Notes under the pieces: model-generated
The model's database searches: none
Told to the model about the DNA's origin: nothing
Seen by the model: only the letters and a program-made list of their open reading frames with translations
Source of the DNA: Lachnospiraceae bacterium
GTDB taxonomy: Bacteria; Bacillota; Clostridia; Lachnospirales; Lachnospiraceae
Length of the DNA stretch: 43,136 nucleotides
Direction: 5' to 3'
Assembly: GCA_015057455.1 (NCBI GenBank)
Contig: SVEH01000026.1
Coordinates: 1 to 43,136 of the forward strand
Shown here: piece by piece, positions 37,488 through 43,136 of the stretch
Position numbering within the stretch: the first letter of the stretch is position 1
Layout: the number at the start of each line of letters is the position of its first letter
Position numbers and translations under genes: made by a program

Positions 37488-38435
37488 CTAAATTGCTCCA
37501 AAAAGCAAATAACATGCTACTGTTATTAACATAATACTTTCTTGAAAATATGTATATCTTTCAACCTTATCTATTATCTTAAATTGTTCTGGATCCTTCA
37601 TAAACTTTACAAATTGCATAGTCATCCAAATAACTAAAACCAATAAAACAACTACTGATATTTTATTTAATGACCATACAAGAACAAAGTTTGTGAATAT
37701 ATCAACCCATGTAAGAATCATTATAAATTTAATTGGTTTCTTATATCCAAATAACTTTGAATAAGTTGTATACTCTGTTTCATCCTTAGGTGCTCTTATT
37801 TTACGAGCAATCTCCCATATAAGAATTGGGAAATACAAAGTAAGTAGTGCAAATACAATCTTTATTTGCATATCTAACCCTACTTCAAGAAAATTTATAT
37901 CGTATCTTGCAAGTGTATATGAAATTATATATAAATTTACTATTATTTGAACTGGATTATGTGTTACAAGGGCAAGTGGCAATGATGGCTGTATTTTTGC
38001 CTTTGCAAAAAACCACTTAGACATTAAGAACCCATATATGTATAACACAAAGAAAAATACCAAGTTATGTTCATGCATAAATACAATATTAATTACAATA
38101 GCTATTACTGTAAAAAATGCCAAACAAATTTTCAAATCCTTTTTTGTTACTCTACCAGATGGTAAAGGTCTATGTGCAAATAATCTACAATCAAGCTCAT
38201 AATCCTTAAAATCATCTGCTATTCTAAGAAACATCATAAAACAAAAAATTGTAAAGCCACCTACAATTTCTTCTATACCTAAATTTGATAATTTAAAAGG
38301 TTTAAAAGAAGCATCTGACTCCACCATATTTAGAAATATCATAAAGTATATTTCTAGAAAGAAAATAAATGCCAACAACATTCTTGTAAAGAATGGAAAC
38401 ATCTCCTTAAAATAAATATGTAATCTTTTAATCAT
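37488..38435 (-). CDS. UbiA-superfamily integral membrane prenyltransferase
   Basis: 315-aa polytopic protein with about eight transmembrane helices. The first Asp-rich motif is canonical: Asp75-xx-Asp78-xxx-Asp82 followed by RPLPSG (89-94), as in UbiA enzymes that bind a Mg-diphosphate. The second motif is not the usual DxxxD; the matching loop reads WEIARKIRAPKDE (207-219), with Glu208, Arg211, Lys212, Asp218 and Glu219, then TYSKLFG. It probably belongs to a separate UbiA subgroup. The ATG at 38435 has GGAGG eight bases upstream and lies 25 bases after psd; longer in-frame ATGs overlap psd or the ribosome binding site. Family members transfer prenyl groups to aromatic, glyceryl-phosphate or PRPP acceptors. 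Here the acceptor is unknown; the CarS-like, PSD and dikinase genes nearby point to a lipid. Confidence 0.85.
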   Translation of the reverse strand: MIKRLHIYFKEMFPFFTRMLLAFIFFLEIYFMIFLNMVESDASFKPFKLSNLGIEEIVGGFTIFCFMMFLRIADDFKDYELDCRLFAHRPLPSGRVTKKDLKICLAFFTVIAIVINIVFMHEHNLVFFFVLYIYGFLMSKWFFAKAKIQPSLPLALVTHNPVQIIVNLYIISYTLARYDINFLEVGLDMQIKIVFALLTLYFPILIWEIARKIRAPKDETEYTTYSKLFGYKKPIKFIMILTWVDIFTNFVLVWSLNKISVVVLLVLVIWMTMQFVKFMKDPEQFKIIDKVERYTYFQESIMLITVACYLLFGAI

Positions 38436-38460
38436 AACTTTATCCTCCATGTATAATTTA

Positions 38461-39327
38461 CTAAACAATTACTCCAACCTTTTGTCCATACTTTACTTTA
38501 GTCTCTATATTTTTTCTGCTCATTTCCACAATATCATCATCTATTTTTACCATATCTTCTTGCAATATAATAACAATAGTGGATGCTCCATGACTAAAAT
38601 ATCCCTTTTCTTGCCCTTTTTCAAACTTTCTTACTTTAAAATTATTAATCTTTCCTATCTGAATAGCTCCAACTTCCATATAGATTATTTCACCTATATT
38701 CTCTGTATTTGCCACCATATATTCTCTTTGATTTCTAGCAAAAACGTTATATCTTTTAGCTATAGGTCTAACAGTATGTAACTTTCCCTTAATCTCTCTA
38801 TATAATAATGGTTTGCCTTTATCAATATAACAATACCTGTGGTAATCGTCAACAGATAACCTATATACAAGACAAGTTCCACCTCTATACCTATTTACAA
38901 TTTTCTTATCTTCTAACAATTCTGCTAAATTATACATACTTCCCTTTACTTTTAGTCTTAATGCGTCATCTATTTTAAACATCTGCACTTTTCCATCACA
39001 TGGCGCAATTAAAGTATCCTTATCCATATCTACTTCTAGATACTTCTTATTCTTTTTTCTTATGAAAAAATCATCAAAAGATTTAAACTTATCTTTTTCA
39101 TATTCTTTTAATGGTATATTATAATCTTCAATAAACTTCTTTACCTTTTTTCTTGAAAATATACTTTTTTCAAACATACCAACCATTTTAGAATATAGTC
39201 TATTAGAAAAGAATAATTTTAACAAAATTCTCCCTCTTAGAGTGTTATACAAAAGTTCTAAGGATTCTTTTCCATATTCATCTTCAACATAGAAATCCTT
39301 TTTCTCCCTATCATATACTTTAATCAC
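38461..39327 (-). CDS. psd: Phosphatidylserine decarboxylase proenzyme (clostridial type)
   Basis: Pyruvoyl enzyme converting phosphatidylserine to phosphatidylethanolamine at the membrane. The 288-aa length and N-terminus MIKVYDREKKDFYVE match clostridial PSD. The catalytic set is visible: Asp111 in PCDGKV, His163 in VDDYHRYCYID, and Ser249, which should become the pyruvoyl group. The self-cleavage motif reads HGAST, so the residue before Ser249 is Ala instead of the usual Gly of LGST/GGST. The start is GTG with GAGAGG upstream. Dikinase 2 ends 23 bases upstream and ubiA starts 25 bases downstream. A phosphatidylserine synthase gene is not in the window. The enzyme may act on the product of the neighbouring lipid genes instead of ordinary phosphatidylserine. 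Confidence 0.9.
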   Translation of the reverse strand: MIKVYDREKKDFYVEDEYGKESLELLYNTLRGRILLKLFFSNRLYSKMVGMFEKSIFSRKKVKKFIEDYNIPLKEYEKDKFKSFDDFFIRKKNKKYLEVDMDKDTLIAPCDGKVQMFKIDDALRLKVKGSMYNLAELLEDKKIVNRYRGGTCLVYRLSVDDYHRYCYIDKGKPLLYREIKGKLHTVRPIAKRYNVFARNQREYMVANTENIGEIIYMEVGAIQIGKINNFKVRKFEKGQEKGYFSHGASTIVIILQEDMVKIDDDIVEMSRKNIETKVKYGQKVGVIV

Positions 39328-39350
39328 TTATATCCTCTCCCACTTTAACC

Positions 39351-41927
39351 CTATTTATTAATAATAATCTTTCCAGTCATTCCATCAATTGTAACCATAT
39401 CTCCATCCTTAATTTTCTTAAGGGCATTATGGGCACAAACAATACATGGAATACCATATTCTCTTGATACAACTGCCGCGTGACACAATATCCCGCCAAA
39501 TTCCGTTACAATTCCTGCTAACTTAGCAAACTTAGGAGTCCAACCTGTATCAGTATATTTGGCAATTAATATATCTCCCTTTTCTACTGTATCTAACTGA
39601 CTTATATCCTTTATAACTCTAGCTTTGGCTGTTACAACACCACTATTACATCCTACACCTTTTATAATATATTTATCCTCTATACTTGCCTTAGCATCTG
39701 ATATAACTCTCTTTACTGTTCCGATTTCGTTATCATTTTCATAATTAATAAATGAATTATAATACTTTGTATTACGAGTAACTTTTTCCTTTATATACTT
39801 AGCATCATATTGTCCATTTATTATTCCACATATATCATCTAACTCTAGTTGCCATATGTCTGTATTTTTCTCTAATATACCTTTTTCAACATATGCACCC
39901 GCCAATTTCATTGTATAAATACGAATAATATAATAGAATCTTGTGGACATATCTTTTAGTTCTTCGCGATTCCACAACATCATTCTTATTTTATTCAATT
40001 TACCTATATACTTTTTATATTTGCCTTTACTCATTCTACCTTTTACTTGGCTTAATTTTTCTCTGTATATTTTATACCTATCATGCTTTTCACCAAAAGG
40101 AGATTGTTCCTCATCTAGTTCCATATATTCCTTAATAACTTTTATTACATCTTCTTTCTTTTCCCTAAAACTAGGATATGTGACATCTATTTCTCTTTCT
40201 GAATGATAACCATACTTTTCTAAATATTCATTAATTTTATCATTAAATTCTCTATAACTCTCATCATCATTCTTTAATATTTTTTCTACAATCTCTTTAT
40301 TAGTATATGCTTTAAATGCTTTATACAATTCATCATTATCCACTATAAATCTTGATATATTCCATAATTCTGTAAATGATCTCATATGAGATATATCATT
40401 CATTCCTCCAAGCAAATCTAGATATTCCATTTCATCTGCATACTTTAATAAATAGTTTTTATGGATAGATTGCTCAACTGTATTTACATATATCTGCCAA
40501 AAATAAGTAGACTCTTCATCTAAATAATATTCCTTTATCAATTCTGTCCATTTATTTTCTAAATCCTTTAAAGAATAATCTTTGTCTATATTAGCCTCAT
40601 ATTCTTTAAATATATTCATACACTTATCAATATGACTTTGCATATTTTTATTTAGTTTTTTTACTATTCTTGATTGAGCCAATAATATTTTTATTCCATA
40701 TTTTAATGATGAAAAATTATACTCCGTTGTATCTCCATCACCTTCATAATTCATCTCTATTGAATATTCTGAATCAAACTCTCTTTCTTTATAACCAGGT
40801 ATCATACTAACACCAGTTTTAACCGTTGTTAAATCCCAATATACCTTTCCATAAAACATATTAATTAATCTCTTAGGCACCTGTTTCTTAGTTCTTAATT
40901 TTGCTGCTATTAAGTATTTGCCCATAATACGTTGCCACACATATTCATATAAACTATACATAAAACGATGACATGCTCTTGAAGACACACCACCATCCTT
41001 GAAATTAGCAGTCGTCCAAACTCTATCAAGTGCACCATAATTAATCTTAGTAATACTTCTAACCTGTAATATAAACACATTCCCATCTACAATTCCATAT
41101 TCTATGTCACAAGGTTTCCCATATAATAACTGTATTTTAAGAGCATAGTCACTTAATTTTTCTAATACTTCTTTATTCAACATCCTATTGTTTTTATTAA
41201 TTCTATATTCATCTACAAACCAATCATAATAATATGTCTCCGGTTTAGACTTTCCATCTACATAATTATTGCCCAATCCTTCTACAACATCCATTACTAT
41301 CTCTGTGTCTTTTCCTGTAATAGGATTAATAGTAAACATAACTCCACTATACTGAGAGTCAACCATTTCCTGTACAACAACACCCATCTTTAATTCGTCA
41401 AATTCAATTTTATTATCTTTTAAATATGTAAGTACATTTACACTAAATAAAGATCTATAACATTTTATAATAGCCTCTTTTATTCCTTTTTTACCTTCAA
41501 CATTAAGAAATGTCTCATACATGCCTGCAAAAGAATGGTCATCTAAGTCCTCTTTTGTCCCACTACTTCTTACAGCATACTTTTTATCATCTTTTATATA
41601 TGTATTAATCTTACATGATATTTCTTCCGGAAATGCCACATTATTAAACAAACTACATATTTCTTTGCTTACCTCTTCTAAATCATCTACTTTGCTTTCT
41701 TTTATATCATCTATATAATTAATTAACTCTTCTTCTATGTCGTTGTAACTAATAATTTCATCAAAAACATCTACATCTAAAATAAATCCACCTGGCACAT
41801 TTACGCCAATATTCTTTAAGAAGTGTAATTCTTTTGCTTTGTTACCCATTTTATTTAAATTTAGTTTATCAAAATTTGCCTTGTTCATTGAACTTTCAAC
41901 CGAAATTTTTCCTAAATCATAAATCAT
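39351..41927 (-). CDS. Rifampin-phosphotransferase/PEP-synthase-like dikinase 2
   Basis: 858-aa relative of dikinase 1 with the same order: an N-terminal ATP-binding domain (Lys30 in MGNKAKEL, Arg120 in AVRSSGTKEDL, Glu276, Gln288 and Arg290 in ILQVRSIT), a long divergent middle (about 295-730) rich in Lys, Glu and Tyr, and a C-terminal phosphohistidine domain with GGILCHAAVVSREYGIP and His816. The Cys before the His resembles PEP synthase, whereas dikinase 1 has Ser. The Pro of QVRPIT is Ser here. No PEP/pyruvate barrel is present. It is the first gene of the leftward operon; GAGGTG lies eight bases upstream of ATG. The two dikinases differ strongly in their middle domains, so they probably phosphorylate different substrates or successive positions. 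Confidence 0.85.
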   Translation of the reverse strand: MIYDLGKISVESSMNKANFDKLNLNKMGNKAKELHFLKNIGVNVPGGFILDVDVFDEIISYNDIEEELINYIDDIKESKVDDLEEVSKEICSLFNNVAFPEEISCKINTYIKDDKKYAVRSSGTKEDLDDHSFAGMYETFLNVEGKKGIKEAIIKCYRSLFSVNVLTYLKDNKIEFDELKMGVVVQEMVDSQYSGVMFTINPITGKDTEIVMDVVEGLGNNYVDGKSKPETYYYDWFVDEYRINKNNRMLNKEVLEKLSDYALKIQLLYGKPCDIEYGIVDGNVFILQVRSITKINYGALDRVWTTANFKDGGVSSRACHRFMYSLYEYVWQRIMGKYLIAAKLRTKKQVPKRLINMFYGKVYWDLTTVKTGVSMIPGYKEREFDSEYSIEMNYEGDGDTTEYNFSSLKYGIKILLAQSRIVKKLNKNMQSHIDKCMNIFKEYEANIDKDYSLKDLENKWTELIKEYYLDEESTYFWQIYVNTVEQSIHKNYLLKYADEMEYLDLLGGMNDISHMRSFTELWNISRFIVDNDELYKAFKAYTNKEIVEKILKNDDESYREFNDKINEYLEKYGYHSEREIDVTYPSFREKKEDVIKVIKEYMELDEEQSPFGEKHDRYKIYREKLSQVKGRMSKGKYKKYIGKLNKIRMMLWNREELKDMSTRFYYIIRIYTMKLAGAYVEKGILEKNTDIWQLELDDICGIINGQYDAKYIKEKVTRNTKYYNSFINYENDNEIGTVKRVISDAKASIEDKYIIKGVGCNSGVVTAKARVIKDISQLDTVEKGDILIAKYTDTGWTPKFAKLAGIVTEFGGILCHAAVVSREYGIPCIVCAHNALKKIKDGDMVTIDGMTGKIIINK

Positions 41928-42002
41928 TACACTTCACCTCATCTTTCTACATAGTCACATATTAATATCGACTTTAGAACCTTTAATTTTACAAAATTTT
42001 CC

Positions 42003-42008
42003 ATTATA
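42003..42008 (-). promoter_or_regulatory. Possible -10 of the dikinase/psd/ubiA operon
   Basis: Read leftward, TATAAT lies 76 bases before the dikinase 2 start, with a TG two bases further upstream. No convincing -35 is seen. It is the best -10 in this part of the intergenic region. Confidence 0.35.
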
Positions 42009-42079
42009 TACACCTATCTGGGACTATTTACCTAATTTCTTTCTATTCCCAAAGCCCCAAACTCTAATTTAGATATTAC

Positions 42080-42109
42080 TTGTTTTTTTGTAGTATGTTC
42101 AAGTATAAT
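42080..42109 (+). promoter_or_regulatory. Candidate sigma-A promoter of the carS-like gene
   Basis: TTGTTT (42080-42085) and TATAAT (42104-42109) are separated by 18 bp. A second TATAAT lies at 42120-42125. Initiation near 42116 would give a leader of about 130 bases that includes the hairpin at 42125-42165 and the tandem repeat at 42184-42231. Confidence 0.55.
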
Positions 42110-42124
42110 ATATGTCATGTATAA

Positions 42125-42165
42125 TATATATAAAGTATAATAAAATATATTATACTTTATATATA
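42125..42165. repeat. Perfect 18-bp AT-rich hairpin in the divergent intergenic region
   Basis: Positions 42125-42142 pair perfectly with 42148-42165 around a 5-base loop. It lies between the divergent dikinase operon and the carS-like gene, and just downstream of the rightward promoter. It may be a leader-RNA hairpin or a regulator site. Confidence 0.65.
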
Positions 42166-42183
42166 AGGTAAAAAAGGATATAA

Positions 42184-42231
42184 AAATATATAAATATATA
42201 AATATATAAATATATAAATATATAAATATAT
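42184..42231 (+). repeat. Six tandem copies of AAATATAT next to the ribosome binding site
   Basis: Six perfect 8-bp units end two bases before AAGGAG (42233-42238), which serves the ATG at 42246. Copy-number change by slippage would alter the leader length and the structure near the ribosome binding site without changing the reading frame. Confidence 0.85.
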
Positions 42232-42245
42232 TAAGGAGAAGAAAT

Positions 42246-42845
42246 ATGATAGATACAATAAAGTCAATGTATGTAACCCTAATCCCTTTAATTTGTACAG
42301 GGATTTTTAATATGATTTTTTGTAAAATGAATGTTTGCAAAAGGCTTAGTGTTCCTATAGATGGTGGAAAATGTCTAAAGGATGGTAAAAGAATATTTGG
42401 TGATAATAAAACAATAAAAGGATTTATTGGATATATAGTGATAGGGTGTATATGTAATGTTATATGGGGAATAATTTGTGGCAATATAGAAGTTTTAGAA
42501 CAGTTTAATTATTTATATTATAAATATGAAAATACAGTAGTGTATAATGTAATAATGGGATTATTAATAGGATTAGCTTATGCAGCTTTTGAACTACCTA
42601 ATAGTTTTATAAAAAGAAGACTAGGAATCGGCGCAGGAAGCTCATTAGAGAATAAAAGTGCATTAAAGTATGTATTTATGATAATAGACCAATGTGACTC
42701 AATAATAGGTTGCGTATTAGTAGTGTGGGCAGTATATCCACTAGGCATACTTAACTATATATTATATGTATTCTTGGGACTTATTACACATATGGCATTT
42801 AATATATTGCTCTATGCATTAAAAATAAGAAAAACTATTATATAA
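42246..42845 (+). CDS. CDP-archaeol synthase-like (CarS/DUF46) membrane cytidylyltransferase
   Basis: 199-aa integral membrane protein with about five helices. It carries the CarS/CdsA-superfamily signatures: FGDNKTIKGF (51-60), ELPNSFIKRRLGI (116-128) and IDQCDSIIGC (147-156), the last resembling the conserved acidic CTP/metal site DQxD. Archaeal CarS activates a diether lipid phosphate with CTP to give CDP-archaeol. A bacterial ester-lipid organism would not be expected to make archaeol, so the substrate is probably another lipid phosphate. The ATG has AAGGAG seven bases upstream. It is divergent from the dikinase/psd/ubiA operon, sharing the 318-base intergenic region. Hairpins follow the stop. 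The family call is good; the substrate is unknown. Confidence 0.85.
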   Translation: MIDTIKSMYVTLIPLICTGIFNMIFCKMNVCKRLSVPIDGGKCLKDGKRIFGDNKTIKGFIGYIVIGCICNVIWGIICGNIEVLEQFNYLYYKYENTVVYNVIMGLLIGLAYAAFELPNSFIKRRLGIGAGSSLENKSALKYVFMIIDQCDSIIGCVLVVWAVYPLGILNYILYVFLGLITHMAFNILLYALKIRKTII

Positions 42846-42863
42846 TATTAGAAAATAATCTTT

Positions 42864-42913
42864 TACAAACTATAATTTGTAGGGCTCTTTTTAATTTGAG
42901 CTTCGCTCAAATT
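42864..42913 (+). terminator. Hairpins downstream of the carS-like gene
   Basis: A small 6-bp stem (TACAAA with TTTGTA, 42864-42881) is followed by a perfect 9-bp stem with 3-base loop (42893-42901 with 42905-42913, core GAGCTTCGCTC) and then GGGAGTTTTTTAG. It is a plausible terminator for the rightward gene. The second hairpin repeats the element found at 128-150 in the opposite orientation. Confidence 0.55.
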
Positions 42914-42960
42914 GGGAGTTTTTTAGCTCCGCAAGTGTTTTATACTTTTATCCTAGTTCC

Positions 42961-42996
42961 AAATTTAAGAGAATATAATATATTCCTCTTAAATTT
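42961..42996. repeat. Perfect 11-bp inverted repeat near the right edge
   Basis: AAATTTAAGAG (42961-42971) pairs with CTCTTAAATTT (42986-42996), and the 14-base loop is itself AT-palindromic. No T-run follows on either strand. No gene is seen in 42846-43136. Confidence 0.45.
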
Positions 42997-43094
42997 TAAC
43001 CCTTGCTTTTAACTATTATAGTTTTTATTGTTAATAGCACAATGAATATGTAGAATAAATGCATCTAAATCTCTAAGTACACAGCAAATAATAA

Positions 43095-43134
43095 AGGGGC
43101 TCGAATATATATGTTTAAAGGTGTCTGAGCCCCT
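43095..43134 (-). terminator. Probable terminator of a leftward gene beyond the right edge
   Basis: AGGGGCTC (43095-43102) pairs with GAGCCCCT (43127-43134). Read leftward, the GC-rich stem is followed by TTTATTATTT, as in an intrinsic terminator, so a leftward gene probably ends just outside the window. Confidence 0.55.
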
Positions 43135-43136
43135 CG

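Noticed and set aside
42184..42231. CRISPR array or replication-origin iterons
   Set aside because: Units are 8 bp with no spacers, and there is no initiator gene or DnaA-box cluster nearby; it is a simple tandem repeat.
42032..42484. Leftward 150-aa frame across the carS-like gene start
   Set aside because: Its Ile/Tyr-rich middle is the AT tandem repeat read backwards, and it overlaps a well-supported gene with a good ribosome binding site.
33840..42845. Antibiotic-resistance or phage-defence island
   Set aside because: RPH-like enzymes can inactivate rifamycins, but the operon partners are lipid-type enzymes and there are no mobile-element, nuclease or toxin genes.

Overview
This is a low-GC (roughly 30% by eye) bacterial chromosome segment from a spore-forming Firmicute, most likely class Clostridia and possibly Lachnospiraceae. 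The support is strong AGGAGG-type ribosome binding sites, a dipicolinate synthase pair (dpaA/dpaB), class B sortases, clostridial-type phosphatidylserine decarboxylase and YlmH. The species call is inference. I saw no rRNA, tRNA, CRISPR array, IS transposase or phage gene.

Layout. Positions 1-2610 hold the start of a leftward gene at the edge and two leftward class B sortases with unusual Pro/Thr-rich C-terminal tails; a glycogen debranching enzyme follows (2629-4617). A rightward pair, dpaA-dpaB (4946-6372), makes the spore solute dipicolinate and is preceded by a good match to a mother-cell sigma-K promoter. From 17278 down to 6667 runs a tightly packed leftward block of ten genes for cofactor synthesis: a DUF2520/PanG-like reductase, panB, panC, coaBC, an AMP-forming adenylation enzyme, a fold-III PLP decarboxylase, a YfcE-like phosphodiesterase, nadB, nadC and a small transaldolase. 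It joins CoA and NAD synthesis behind one candidate promoter/operator, while panD and nadA are not in the window. Positions 17648-24813 encode exported proteins: three tandem paralogous Ser-His-Asp lipase-like proteins and a 5'-nucleotidase. Next come a cytoplasmic asparaginase, a TagGH-type polysaccharide ABC exporter, a NUDIX hydrolase, a methyl-accepting chemotaxis protein, YlmH (S4 domain), GtrA and a GtrB-like glycosyltransferase, and a DAHP synthase.

The most unusual part is 33840-42845. A leftward five-gene operon encodes two different rifampin-phosphotransferase/PEP-synthase-like dikinases (858 and 844 aa, each with intact ATP-site residues and a swivelling His domain), phosphatidylserine decarboxylase, a UbiA-superfamily membrane prenyltransferase with a non-standard second metal motif, and a GNAT-like acyltransferase. 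A divergent rightward gene encodes a CDP-archaeol-synthase (CarS/DUF46)-like membrane cytidylyltransferase. These are the components expected of a lipid-alcohol phosphorylation, activation and head-group pathway, but I know of no described pathway with this combination in a bacterium. I propose it as a candidate new membrane-lipid or polyprenol modification system. The shared intergenic region has an 18-bp AT-rich hairpin and a six-copy 8-bp tandem repeat next to the carS-like ribosome binding site.

Several long reading frames start upstream of the likely true start. I trimmed dpaA, dpaB, the decarboxylase, coaBC, ansA, both ABC genes, the DAHP synthase and ubiA to the start codon supported by a ribosome binding site or promoter.
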